Source: Actinomycetota bacterium
GTDB lineage: Bacteria > Actinomycetota > Actinomycetes > Streptosporangiales > Streptosporangiaceae
DNA: 64,000 nt
Assembly: GCA_027313705.1 (NCBI GenBank)
Contig: DAHVDE010000108.1
Coordinates: forward strand, 1-64,000
Reading direction: 5' to 3'
A program made the position numbers and the translations under genes. Of this stretch, positions 35,671-43,931 are shown one piece after another. The notes below the pieces were generated by a model that had not been told where the DNA came from, did no database searches, and was given only the letters and a program-made list of their open reading frames with translations. The first letter of the stretch is position 1. The number at the start of each line of letters is the position of its first letter.

Positions 35671-37269
35671 ATGTCAGAGGTCGACGCGGTGGCCGGAGGA
35701 GCCGCTGCTGGCGAACCACCAGCTAGCGAGAGCTCCCAGCCGTTCGGGCGCAGGCGCGACGTGATGATCGTGCTGCCCGGCCTGCTGCTAGCGCTTATGC
35801 TGGCCATGCTTGACCAGCTTGTCGTGTCCACGGCGCTGCCGCGTATCGTCGGTGATCTCGGCGGGCTCAACCACCTGTCCTGGGTCGTCACCGCTTACGT
35901 GCTGGCCTCGACGATCACGACGCCGCTCTACGGCAAGCTTGGCGACCTGTACGGCCGCAAGCGCCTGCTGATCGCGGCGATCGTCATCTTCCTGATCGGC
36001 TCGGCCCTTTCCGGCCAGGCGCACTCCATGGACCAGTTGATCGCGTTCCGCGCGCTTCAGGGCCTCGGCGCGGGCGGGCTTATGGTCGGTGCCATCGCCA
36101 CGATCGGTGACCTGGTCTCGCCTCGCGAGCGCGGTCAGTACATGGGCTACATGATGGCCGCGATGATGATCGCGATGATCGCCGGACCCCTGGTCGGCGG
36201 CTACATCACCGACAGCTTGTCCTGGCGCTGGATCTTCTACATCAACATGCCGGTCGGCGGCGCCGCGCTGCTGTACATCATCGGCACCCTGCACTTGAAG
36301 CGAAACAAGATCGCTCACAAGATCGACTACCTCGGCGCGGCCGTGCTCTCGATCGCCGCGACCGCGATCGTGCTCGTCACGACCTGGGGCGGCACCCAGT
36401 ACGCGTGGGGCTCCGGCATCATCATGTTCCTGATCGCGCTCGCCGTCGTGTCGGTGGCGGCGTTCATCTGGGTGGAGTTCCGCGCGAGCGAGCCGATCCT
36501 GCCGCTGCACGTCTTTAAGAACCGCAACTTCTCTCTCTCGAGCGGCATGAGCTTCCTGCTCGGCCTCGCGATGTTCGGCGCGATGACGTTCCTTCCTCTT
36601 TACCAGCAGACCGTGCAGCACGCCTCGCCTACGGTCAGCGGCCTGCTCCTGATCCCGATGATGCTCGGCGCAACGGTGACTTCGCTTCTGGCCGGGCAGA
36701 TCACGGTCAAGACCGGCAAGTACAAGGCCCTTCCGATCGTCGGCAGCGCGATCATGACCGTAGGCATGCTGCTGCTTGCCACGCTGGGACCGAGCACGTC
36801 GCGGCTGGTCTCGATGGGCTTCTTCGTCGTCTTCGGTGTCGGCATGGGCTTCTTGATGCAGATCACCACCCTGATCGTCCAGAACAGCGTCGAAGCCAAG
36901 GACATGGGCGTTGCCAGCAGTTCGCGGTCGTTCTTCCAGCAGATCGGCGGCTCGATCGGTGTCTCGGTCTTCGGCGTGGTTTTCTTCCGTGCGCTGAACT
37001 CGTCGTTGTCGGCCAGGCTGCATGGGGTGAGCTTCGCCGCAGGCGGCGGAATCAACCCGGCGAGCGTGCAGCACTATCCGGCGATCATCCGCGACGCGGT
37101 GTACGGCGGCATCGCCCACGGCTTGGACACGGTGTTCATCTGGGCTGCCCCGACGGCAGCACTGGTGTTCGTACTGGCCTGGATGGTGAAGGAAATCCCG
37201 CTCCGCGGTCGCGCGGCGACCCCTGATACGGCGGCACAGTCGCAGCCCGAGCCAACCCTGGTGGCCTGA
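35671..37269 (+). CDS. DHA2-family MFS multidrug exporter
   Basis: 532 residues with about 14 transmembrane helices, the DHA2 hallmark. Helix 1 region has MLDQLVVSTALPRIVGDLGGL, the loop motif GKLGDLYGRKRLLI is motif A, and GPLVGGYITDSLSWRWIFYINMP is the motif-C/D region typical of EmrB/QacA-like drug:H+ antiporters. ATG at 35671 follows ATGAGGAG at good spacing. The adjacent divergent TetR gene suggests drug-inducible expression. A long palindromic terminator follows 48 bp after the stop. Confidence 0.94.
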   Translation: MSEVDAVAGGAAAGEPPASESSQPFGRRRDVMIVLPGLLLALMLAMLDQLVVSTALPRIVGDLGGLNHLSWVVTAYVLASTITTPLYGKLGDLYGRKRLLIAAIVIFLIGSALSGQAHSMDQLIAFRALQGLGAGGLMVGAIATIGDLVSPRERGQYMGYMMAAMMIAMIAGPLVGGYITDSLSWRWIFYINMPVGGAALLYIIGTLHLKRNKIAHKIDYLGAAVLSIAATAIVLVTTWGGTQYAWGSGIIMFLIALAVVSVAAFIWVEFRASEPILPLHVFKNRNFSLSSGMSFLLGLAMFGAMTFLPLYQQTVQHASPTVSGLLLIPMMLGATVTSLLAGQITVKTGKYKALPIVGSAIMTVGMLLLATLGPSTSRLVSMGFFVVFGVGMGFLMQITTLIVQNSVEAKDMGVASSSRSFFQQIGGSIGVSVFGVVFFRALNSSLSARLHGVSFAAGGGINPASVQHYPAIIRDAVYGGIAHGLDTVFIWAAPTAALVFVLAWMVKEIPLRGRAATPDTAAQSQPEPTLVA

Positions 37270-37316
37270 TCCGCTTCAAGGCCAAGATCTTCGGCCGCAA
37301 GAAAGCACCAGATGAC

Positions 37317-37352
37317 GCAGGCCACGGGAACCTCGAGGTTCCCGTGGCCTGC
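37317..37352. terminator. Perfect 36-bp palindrome, bidirectional terminator
   Basis: Arms 37317-37332 and 37337-37352 match over 16 bp without mismatch around TCGA, which is itself palindromic. It sits between the convergent MFS (stop 37269) and greA (stop 37373) genes, so it can end transcription from both sides. Confidence 0.8.
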
Positions 37353-37372
37353 CTGCTTGCGCGAAAGGGAGC

Positions 37373-37873
37373 CTAGAAGCTGCCGTATGCCACGGCGTCG
37401 ATGATGTCGACGTTCACCGACTTGCCGTTGGGCAGGTTGTAGCTCGCCGACTCGCCGACCTTTTTGCCCAGGATCGCTGAGCCGAACGGCGACTTAGGTG
37501 AGTAAACGGGGATCGGGGCGCCGCTTTCCTCGCGGGACGCGAGCAGGAAGGTGCTCTCGGCATCGTCGCCCTCGAACTTGACCGTGACGGTCATGCCTGG
37601 ACCGACCACACCGTCGGTACGCGGTGGCTCGCCCACTCTGGAGTGCGTGAGAATGTGGGTGAGCTGGTGGATCCTGGCTTCCTGCTTGCCCTGCTCCTCC
37701 TTGGCAGCGTGATAGCCGCCGTTCTCGCGCAGGTCGCCCTCTTCCCGAGCTGCCTCGATCTTCTTGGCGATGTCGATCCTGCCCTGGCCGGAGAGGTAAT
37801 CCAGCTCGGCCTTGAGCCGGTCGTACGCCTCCTGGGTCAGCCAGGTGACAGTGTCGTCACGGGTCTCGGTCAC
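37373..37873 (-). CDS. greA: Transcription elongation factor GreA
   Basis: 166 residues, normal GreA length. The N-terminal coiled coil holds the cleavage-promoting acidic tip (EEGDLRENGGYHAAKEEQGK), and the C-terminal FKBP-like domain ends with SPFGSAILGKKVGES. It rescues backtracked RNA polymerase by stimulating transcript cleavage. The GTG at 37873 has GAGGAG 5 nt upstream, so the longer ORF start at 37936 is not used. Confidence 0.96.
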   Translation of the reverse strand: MTETRDDTVTWLTQEAYDRLKAELDYLSGQGRIDIAKKIEAAREEGDLRENGGYHAAKEEQGKQEARIHQLTHILTHSRVGEPPRTDGVVGPGMTVTVKFEGDDAESTFLLASREESGAPIPVYSPKSPFGSAILGKKVGESASYNLPNGKSVNVDIIDAVAYGSF

Positions 37874-38332
37874 AAGCACTCCTCGTATTTGCCTGTACGG
37901 AGCCTTACTCCGCAGGGCCCGGCCGGGCCCCTTCATGGGGGGTAATTCATCGAGATTACTTTGTCAGCGCAAGTCACTTCAACCATCTACAGGTCAAGGC
38001 AATAATTCGAATACAGTACCGATCAAGAAGGGGATCAAAGATAACATAACTCCTCGGCGTTATGCCAGAGAGCAGGCGCGGCATGCCTGCCGTTGCCCGA
38101 CGAACTGGTGAAACGAAGGGAACTGGTGTCCCAGTACCTGACCTTGCGTCTACCTTGCCCGGTGAGTCAGCCGGTACTCGTCGATCTCCTGTCGTGTTCG
38201 CCCGGCGCCGGTAGGCTGGGCGGTCGTCGGCAGGCAGGCGCAAGGAATGCCGGGGGCAGCGCGGGTTGTTGACCTTCTTCGCGTGCGCGGGAGTACATAC
38301 GGTCAGATAACCCGTCAAGGGGGAGCTTCTAT
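37874..38332. other. Non-coding divergent region between greA and mca
   Basis: About 460 bp without a supportable gene. The left part (37950-38060) is AT-richer and probably carries the greA promoter; on the right, TAGGCT near 38212 could be a -10 box for mca transcription. The mca ribosome site GGGGGAG ends shortly before the start at 38333. No RNA structure was recognised. Confidence 0.45.
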
Positions 38333-39277
38333 ATGTCAGCAACCAGCCCAAGCACAGCGCAGCCGGGCTATGATCTCGTCGCCTCGGTGGCCGAGTCGAA
38401 GGCGCTGCGCCTGATGGCGGTGCACGCCCATCCAGACGATGAGTCGAGCAAGGGCGCCGCCACGATGGCGAAATATGTTCGTGAAGGCGTCGAGGTACTG
38501 GTCTGCACGCTCACTGGCGGTGAGCGGGGCGACATACTCAACAAGGCAATGGAGCGGCCAGAGGTGCTGGCCAACCTGCCCGCGGTTCGCCGGGCCGAGA
38601 TGGACAGGGCGAGGGAGATACTCGGCGTCGAGCAGCGGTTCCTCGGCTTCGTCGACTCAGGCCTGCCGCAGGGTGATCCGCTGCCGCCGCTTCCTGAGGG
38701 CTGCTTCGCCGTCCAGCCGCTCGAGGTCGCGGCCAGGCCGCTGGTCAAGGCGGTGCGCGAGTTCCGGCCGCATGTGCTGCTCACCTACGACGAGAACGGC
38801 GGTTACCCGCATCCCGATCACATCATGACCCACCGGGTCAGCGTCGAGGCGTTCGAGGCCGCAGCCGACCCCGAGCGCTATGCCGATTGCGGTGATCCCT
38901 GGCAGCCGCTCAAGCTCTATTACTTCGTCACCTTCCACCGGGCCAAGTTCACCGCGCTGCACGAGAGGCTGCTCGAACTCGGACTCCCCTCTCCTTACGA
39001 AGAGCGCCTCGCGCCCAGGCCAGACGACGCTGAGGCCAGGAAGGAGTTCGAGATCACCGCGCGAGTGCACTGCGGCGACTACTTCGAAGTCCGCGACCAG
39101 GCACTGCTGGCGCACGAGACCCAGGTCGATCCGAACGGCGGCTGGTTCGCCTGCCCGGTCAGCGTGCAGCGAGAGGCATGGCCGACCGAGGACTATCATC
39201 TGGCTAGGTCGATCGTGGACACGGTTGATCAGGAAGACGATCTCTTTGCTGGAATAAGGGAGAAGGTGCGGTTTTGA
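38333..39277 (+). CDS. mca: Mycothiol S-conjugate amidase
   Basis: 314 residues of the LmbE/PIG-L fold. Zinc and catalytic motif AHPDDE at residues 32-37 and second zinc motif HPDHIMTH near 160; KGAATMAKYV and LTGGERGDILN are typical of Mca rather than MshB. It cleaves mycothiol conjugates of electrophiles and antibiotics, releasing mercapturic acids for export. ATG is preceded by GGGGGAG at 7 nt. The next gene overlaps by TTGA, as in other actinomycetes. Confidence 0.92.
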   Translation: MSATSPSTAQPGYDLVASVAESKALRLMAVHAHPDDESSKGAATMAKYVREGVEVLVCTLTGGERGDILNKAMERPEVLANLPAVRRAEMDRAREILGVEQRFLGFVDSGLPQGDPLPPLPEGCFAVQPLEVAARPLVKAVREFRPHVLLTYDENGGYPHPDHIMTHRVSVEAFEAAADPERYADCGDPWQPLKLYYFVTFHRAKFTALHERLLELGLPSPYEERLAPRPDDAEARKEFEITARVHCGDYFEVRDQALLAHETQVDPNGGWFACPVSVQREAWPTEDYHLARSIVDTVDQEDDLFAGIREKVRF

Positions 39278-39522
39278 CCCTGCTCGCCGCTGCCCAGCTT
39301 GGCAGCGAGCTCGCCAAGGCGAAGCCAGCGCCGGGCAACACCGGCTTGCTCGCCCAGCCTGGCACTATCGGGTTCCTGGTGGTATTCGGCATGGGCGTGA
39401 TCTTGTACTTCGTGTTCAGGTCGATGTCACGGCATCTGCGCAAGGTCAACGACGCGGCCAGGGCGAAGGAAGGCGCCGCCCGGGTGACCACCTCAGCCGC
39501 TTCGCCTGGCAACCAGTCCTGA
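39274..39522 (+). CDS. Small single-helix membrane protein coupled to mca
   Basis: 82 residues with one clear transmembrane helix (GTIGFLVVFGMGVILYFVF) followed by a basic juxtamembrane segment RSMSRHLRKVNDAARAKEG and a short Ser/Ala tail. The N-terminal ~30 residues are mildly hydrophobic and probably outside. TTG start overlaps the mca stop, so it is translationally coupled. Function unknown; an accessory to mycothiol conjugate handling is suggested only by position. Confidence 0.8.
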   Translation: MTLLAAAQLGSELAKAKPAPGNTGLLAQPGTIGFLVVFGMGVILYFVFRSMSRHLRKVNDAARAKEGAARVTTSAASPGNQS

Positions 39523-39543
39523 CCGGCGGGGCAGCACGCCGGC

Positions 39544-40053
39544 TTACCCGCGCGGTCCGCTGGCCGGCTGGCCGGCCAGCCGCATGCAGTAGGCGAGCAG
39601 CTTGAAGTCCGGCAACTGATCCCAGTCGCGCTCGGGCATCCGGGCGAATCCCTCCCGCTCGTACAGATGGGCGGCCGCGCGCATGTCCGGCTGGGTGTAC
39701 AGCAGCAAGTGCCTGACTCCCCGGCGTTCCGCGCGGGCGATCACGGCCTTGAGCAGGGCGGAGCCGAGACCGGCACCTTGCGAAGCGGGCGTTACTGCCA
39801 GCGCCCTGATCTCCGCCTCGCCTGGCCCGGTCACAAGGTGGCCAGCGTCGGGCCAGTGCTGAAGCATCACCGTTCCCTTGATGACATCGAAATCGACCGC
39901 GACCAGCACCTCACCCTTACCGTCGGCTCCGAGAGCGCGCAGCGTTGGCTCGTATCCTGAGTTCGCTGACAGGTGGTTACCTGCCAGGTAGGAGATGGCC
40001 CTAAGGTCTCCGACCGCCGGCATGTCCTCGGGGCGGGCATCACGAATCAGCAT
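39544..40053 (-). CDS. GNAT-family N-acetyltransferase
   Basis: 169 residues. N-terminal IRDARPEDMPAVGDL, the acetyl-CoA binding loop LAVTPASQGAGLGSALLKAVI (Q/RxxGxG/A pattern) and the late strand LLYTQPDMRAAAHLYEREGF are typical. It acetylates an amine of unknown kind. No neighbour clarifies the substrate; it is convergent with the small membrane protein gene and diverges from the rhodanese gene. Confidence 0.9.
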   Translation of the reverse strand: MLIRDARPEDMPAVGDLRAISYLAGNHLSANSGYEPTLRALGADGKGEVLVAVDFDVIKGTVMLQHWPDAGHLVTGPGEAEIRALAVTPASQGAGLGSALLKAVIARAERRGVRHLLLYTQPDMRAAAHLYEREGFARMPERDWDQLPDFKLLAYCMRLAGQPASGPRG

Positions 40054-40168
40054 GAAGCAAGCCTAACCAGATGCGATCCGCTTGCTAGTCATGGCTTGCG
40101 TGTGCGGCGCACGACGCCGCGCACTAGCCTTGACGGGCGACTTGATCAGCCAGAGCAGGGAGAACGCG

Positions 40169-40504
40169 ATGACCATGGGCGACCAGGCTCGGCAGGTGAC
40201 CGTGTCTGCCGTGCCGGCGGACGGGTGGATACTCGACGTCAGGGAGGACGACGAGTGGGACGCAGGGCACGTGCCTGGCGCGATGCACATTCCGCTTGGT
40301 CAGCTTGGCTACCGCGCAGCCGAGGTCCCCGCCGATCAGACCGTCTACGTGATCTGCCGGTCAGGCCAGCGCTCTGGTCAGGCGACCGCGGCGCTCACCG
40401 GAGCAGGCTGGAATGCGGTGAACGTGGCGGGTGGCATGTGCCAGTGGGCAGCGCAGGGCCGCGCCATGGTCACCGACACCGGTGCCGAGCCGCGCGTCGC
40501 CTAG
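40169..40504 (+). CDS. Single-domain rhodanese
   Basis: 111 residues: WILDVREDDEWDAGHVPGAMHIPL, then catalytic loop VICRSGQRS with the active Cys, and GWNAVNVAGGMCQWAAQGRAM. It transfers sulfane sulfur or acts as a persulfide carrier in the cytoplasm. ATG at 40169 follows CAGGGAGA; the ORF start at 40082 is unsupported. A second ATG six bases on is an alternative. Confidence 0.92.
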   Translation: MTMGDQARQVTVSAVPADGWILDVREDDEWDAGHVPGAMHIPLGQLGYRAAEVPADQTVYVICRSGQRSGQATAALTGAGWNAVNVAGGMCQWAAQGRAMVTDTGAEPRVA

Positions 40505-40535
40505 CGCTCGCCACGGCAGAAACGGCCGGCGCTCC

Positions 40536-41462
40536 TCAGGCACCAAGGCCGAGCAGCAGGCCGCCGGCCTGCGTGGCCGGCGAACTTGTGATGAACATCG
40601 GAACCCCCGCTGCCGGGGCGTGGACGCGCTCCCTGACCACTGCGCCGTCCAGGCTGGTTACGGTGCCGATCAGCTGACCTGCTGCGACTGACTCGCCAAC
40701 CGCCACCGTCGGCTCCCACCAGCCGTCGTGCTCGCTCCGCAGCCAGATGAACCTGTTCAGCCTGGTCGGCTCGGGCGGGGCCGCCGCCTGCGCCGCTCCA
40801 GGCGGGACCATTCCCAAGTGCGCCAGCACGCCGTTCAGGCCCCGCACGTGCATCTCGACCTTGTCGGCTTCCACGATCCCGCACCCGCCGGCCTCGGCCA
40901 CGATCGCCGGGATACCCGCCTGGGCCGCCGCCGTGCTCGTCGTGCCTGCCACGGCACGGTCAGGTCCGGGCTCCTGCCTGATCACGTAAGGCAGCCCGTA
41001 GGCAAGCGCCAGCCCGAGCGCCTGGTCCTCGACCGGTCCCGCGTCGTAGATCGCGAAAGGCTCGAGCGCCTCAGGCAAGTCACCGCAGTGAGCATCGATG
41101 ACGGCGTCCGCGCCCACGATCAGCTTGGCAAATGCGGCGGCGGCCAGCCGCTCGGTCACCGACCCGGCCGGGTCGCCAGGGAAGCACCTGTTCAGGTTCT
41201 TGCCGTCCGCCGGGATCACGAACGGACTTCGCGCCTCGAAGGCGGCCAGGTTGAGCACGGGCACGGCAAGTACGGATCCGCGCAGGTCACCTGACCCGAG
41301 AGTCCCTGCCCACTTGCGGACGCCTGCCATCGAGGTGTACTCGCAGCCGTGCACCCCGGCGATCACGGTCAGCTTCGGCCCGTCGGCTGATCCGGTGATT
41401 TCCACGACGGGCACGTCCCGCCCGGCTAGTTCGACAGCATGGCGGCGAACCGTCACTGGCAT
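40536..41462 (-). CDS. AstE/AspA-family zinc deacylase (succinylglutamate desuccinylase / aspartoacylase-like)
   Basis: 308 residues. Zinc ligands HGCE (His38, Glu41) and His125 in DAHCGD, with the substrate-binding KNLNRCFPG near 89-97, match the M14-like AstE/AspA family, which includes ectoine-pathway deacetylases. A C-terminal beta-domain (GESVAAGQLIGTVTSLDGAVV) resembles a lipoyl-like lid. It should remove an acyl or related group from an N-acyl amino acid. It begins 4 bp after the stop of the KPR/amidase fusion gene, forming a two-gene unit divergent from the ABC importer operon. Start at 41462 gives the conserved N-terminus. Confidence 0.88.
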   Translation of the reverse strand: MPVTVRRHAVELAGRDVPVVEITGSADGPKLTVIAGVHGCEYTSMAGVRKWAGTLGSGDLRGSVLAVPVLNLAAFEARSPFVIPADGKNLNRCFPGDPAGSVTERLAAAAFAKLIVGADAVIDAHCGDLPEALEPFAIYDAGPVEDQALGLALAYGLPYVIRQEPGPDRAVAGTTSTAAAQAGIPAIVAEAGGCGIVEADKVEMHVRGLNGVLAHLGMVPPGAAQAAAPPEPTRLNRFIWLRSEHDGWWEPTVAVGESVAAGQLIGTVTSLDGAVVRERVHAPAAGVPMFITSSPATQAGGLLLGLGA

Positions 41463-41466
41463 CGCT

Positions 41467-43626
41467 TCAGTCCTTCCTCGTCGGGACGGCCATCGAGTTG
41501 AACACCGACTCGGCCGCGGCGGCGACCTCAAGCAACGCGAAGACGCCATCGCGCCTGCCCGCGAACTGGATTCCCGCGGGGAGGTCGCCGGCCGGAACTG
41601 GCACGGGCAGCGAGAGCGCCGGATGCCCGGTCAGGTTGTAAGGCCCGGTGAACCGGCCCTCGCCGTTGTCGTCGCCGATTCCGAAAGGCGGGTCCTCGAA
41701 CGGCGCCTGATAACCGACCGTCGGCCCGACGAGCGCATCCACGCCAGCCAGGCTCAGGTCGACCGCGGCGGTCAGTTCCGCCTGGTCGTCAAGTGCCCGC
41801 GCGAACTGGGCCTGAGTAACACCTGCTCCGAAGCCAAGCAGCGCCCTGGTGCCTTCGCTGTAACGGCTGGTATCGCGGCCGGCGTGAACGGCACAAGCTT
41901 CCTTTCCGACAATAAGGCCAAGCGCGTGCTCCCACCTGGCTAGCTGGTCAAGCCAGGCGCCGGTCAGGTCCAGAAGCTCCCAGCCCGCGCCGGAAAGAGC
42001 ACCGAGCGCGGCGCGGACGGCCTGCCTGACCACCGGGGTGACCGATGGGTCGTCAAGCTGAGTGGTGAGCACGCCGACGGTGTGCCTCTTTCTGCGAGTC
42101 TCGCCGCCGGAGGGGGCCGCCCGTCCGGCGAGCACGGCGAGCAGCCTGGCCGTTCCCGCCACGGTCGAGGTCAGGGTCCCGGCATGATCGCACCTGGGCG
42201 AGAGCGGGAAGATGCCGCTCACCGGCACCAGGCCGTAAGTTGGCTTCAGCCCGACGATGCCGCAGTAAGCGGCGGGGATCCTGATCGACCCGCCGGTGTC
42301 GGTGCCGAGGGCCAGATCGCAGACGCCGGCAGCGACGACCGCCGCCGACCCTCCTGATGAGCCGCCTGAGGTACGGGAGACATCCCTCGGGTTACGGGTG
42401 TCGCCGACCTGCGGATGCGCGAACCCGGCGGCGAACTCCAGGCACTGGGCCGCGGCGAAAACATCGGCCCCTGCCTCCCGCAGCCGCCTGACGATCAAGG
42501 CGTCCTGTACCGCAGGCTCGTCGCTGGTGGCCGGGCTACCGCACCTGGTCGGCACGCCCGCGATCGAGACGATGTCCTTGACCGCGACCTGCTCGCCACG
42601 CAGATCGCCGTCACCTGAGCGGTCAGGCGCGCCGATCACGGCCGCGACGGCGTTGAGCGGCCGGCCGAGCCGGTCCAGCCGCTCGTAGGCGGCGAGCAGG
42701 TCGAGGTTGGCCCGCTCGCACACCCGGTGCCCCTGCTCGATGGCGGTGACAAGCTCGATGATCCGGCTGATCAGCGGTGCGCGATCGCTGGCCAGGCCGC
42801 CGAGGATGGCGGTCACCTCGGTCGGCCGGTGCAGCAAAGCCAGGTCGCGGTAGATCCCTGAGTGGGACTTCGCTGACCCCCTGTTGAAAACGGCCAGCCT
42901 GGTGAGCGATCCTTCGAGGTCATCGGGGTCGAATCCGTCAAGCGGCACCGGCCTGACCGGTGCCTGCGCAAGCACCTGCCTGGCTATCTCGATCATGAGC
43001 GCTCGGTACGCGGGGTCATCGAGCGTGTCGGCGATCGGCAGGTCGCTGACCGCGCCCGCGGCGAGCATCGCCCCGTAGGCCTCCTTGGCCCAGATGTATC
43101 CGAGCACGTTGCCGGTCACTTCGGCGTCGGCGAGGTCCGCAGCCAGCGCGGTCACCCTGTCGGTAATCGTGCCGTCGGTCTCGCCGACCACGAACGTGGC
43201 CCTGTTGCCGCGCAGCACCACGCCTGGCGAGGTCACGTCGGCGCCGAAGTTCACGCACGCCTCGACAACACGGCTCGCGCCGACGGCGTCGGCGAGAGCC
43301 CGCGTGTTGAGCCCGTTCTGGAGCGACACCACGTACCCTGACCCGTCAAGCCGCCCGGCCAGGCTGGCCGCGGCCGCCGCCGTGTGATGCGCCTTGACCG
43401 CGACAAGGACCGGGCAGTCGAGCTTCTCCGGCAGGTCGGCGGGCCGCACGGCGCGCACGCTGACGGTGAAGTTCTCGACCGGCCCCGTGACCGTCAGCCC
43501 CGCATCGTTGATCGCACTGACCACCCTGGCGTCGGCGTCGGCGACGAGAACGTCGTGCCCGTCACGCACCAAGCCGGCCGCTACCGTGCCGCCGATCGCC
43601 CCGCTCCCAACTATCACATAGCGCAC
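41467..43626 (-). CDS. Fusion protein: ketopantoate-reductase-like dehydrogenase + amidase-signature hydrolase
   Basis: 719 residues in one uninterrupted frame. Residues 1-~315 are a PanE/ApbA-like dehydrogenase: nucleotide loop GSGAIGG (7-13), [16 protein letters not shown], Lys181 in [10 protein letters not shown], and [12 protein letters not shown] (251-262). Residues ~322-719 are an amidase-signature enzyme: catalytic Lys350 (VAVKDIVS), [10 protein letters not shown] (420-429) and nucleophile Ser447 in [11 protein letters not shown], so the Ser-Ser-Lys triad is intact; the first ~50 residues of a free-standing amidase are missing. Gene callers rarely see these two domains joined. It is co-oriented with the AstE gene and divergent from a peptide importer operon, suggesting coupled amide hydrolysis and redox on one imported compound (inference). 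Confidence 0.88.
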   Translation of the reverse strand: MRYVIVGSGAIGGTVAAGLVRDGHDVLVADADARVVSAINDAGLTVTGPVENFTVSVRAVRPADLPEKLDCPVLVAVKAHHTAAAAASLAGRLDGSGYVVSLQNGLNTRALADAVGASRVVEACVNFGADVTSPGVVLRGNRATFVVGETDGTITDRVTALAADLADAEVTGNVLGYIWAKEAYGAMLAAGAVSDLPIADTLDDPAYRALMIEIARQVLAQAPVRPVPLDGFDPDDLEGSLTRLAVFNRGSAKSHSGIYRDLALLHRPTEVTAILGGLASDRAPLISRIIELVTAIEQGHRVCERANLDLLAAYERLDRLGRPLNAVAAVIGAPDRSGDGDLRGEQVAVKDIVSIAGVPTRCGSPATSDEPAVQDALIVRRLREAGADVFAAAQCLEFAAGFAHPQVGDTRNPRDVSRTSGGSSGGSAAVVAAGVCDLALGTDTGGSIRIPAAYCGIVGLKPTYGLVPVSGIFPLSPRCDHAGTLTSTVAGTARLLAVLAGRAAPSGGETRRKRHTVGVLTTQLDDPSVTPVVRQAVRAALGALSGAGWELLDLTGAWLDQLARWEHALGLIVGKEACAVHAGRDTSRYSEGTRALLGFGAGVTQAQFARALDDQAELTAAVDLSLAGVDALVGPTVGYQAPFEDPPFGIGDDNGEGRFTGPYNLTGHPALSLPVPVPAGDLPAGIQFAGRRDGVFALLEVAAAAESVFNSMAVPTRKD

Positions 43627-43636
43627 GGCTGGGAAC

Positions 43637-43652
43637 GTTACAACACGGTAAC
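43637..43652. promoter_or_regulatory. Candidate operator in the divergent promoter of the amide-catabolism locus
   Basis: GTTAC-N6-GTAAC is an inverted repeat 11 bp upstream of the fusion gene start and upstream of a -10-like TAGTAT (43663-43668) facing the importer operon. A related dyad occurs behind the LacI gene of the operon at 53148-53161. Confidence 0.4.
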
Positions 43653-43775
43653 ACCATCGGTCTAGTATCGACCCACTATTTACAAGTCGCCGGTTTGCGG
43701 CCAGATTATGAAAAACAAAGGTTTGCCTTAGGTGAGCGACGGGGCTTGCCGTGGCGGCGCGGCCGGGTCCACACC

Positions 43776-43904
43776 CGGTCGCCGGATCTAACGCAAGCGG
43801 CCGGGCCTCGGTCGCGAGTTCAACGAAAGCGGCTGATCTCCGGTCGCTGGTTGGCTCATCTGGCCGGATCCCCGGTCACGGGTTCAGCGCGGACGGCCGG
43901 CCCT
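43776..43904 (+). repeat. Four imperfect ~32-bp tandem repeats in the importer leader
   Basis: Units begin at 43776, 43809, 43841 and 43873, each opening with CGGTC(G/A)C and followed by a GG-TT-like block and a GCGG/GGCCGG block. They end 28 bp before the start of the solute-binding protein gene and are followed by the short hairpin GGCCGG-CCCT-CCGGCC (43895-43910). The gap 43627-43931 contains no gene. They may be regulator-binding repeats or leader RNA elements. Confidence 0.65.
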
Positions 43905-43931
43905 CCGGCCGGCGGAAGTAGGGGAGCTTTT

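Noticed and set aside
35788-37119. Minus-strand ORF of 443 codons under the MFS exporter
   Set aside because: Extremely His/Arg/Asp-rich shadow of the hydrophobic codons of a clear 14-helix transporter.
43695-43931. N-terminal extension of the solute-binding protein
   Set aside because: It translates the leader repeats; the GTG at 43932 has GGGGAG upstream and opens directly with the lipoprotein signal peptide.
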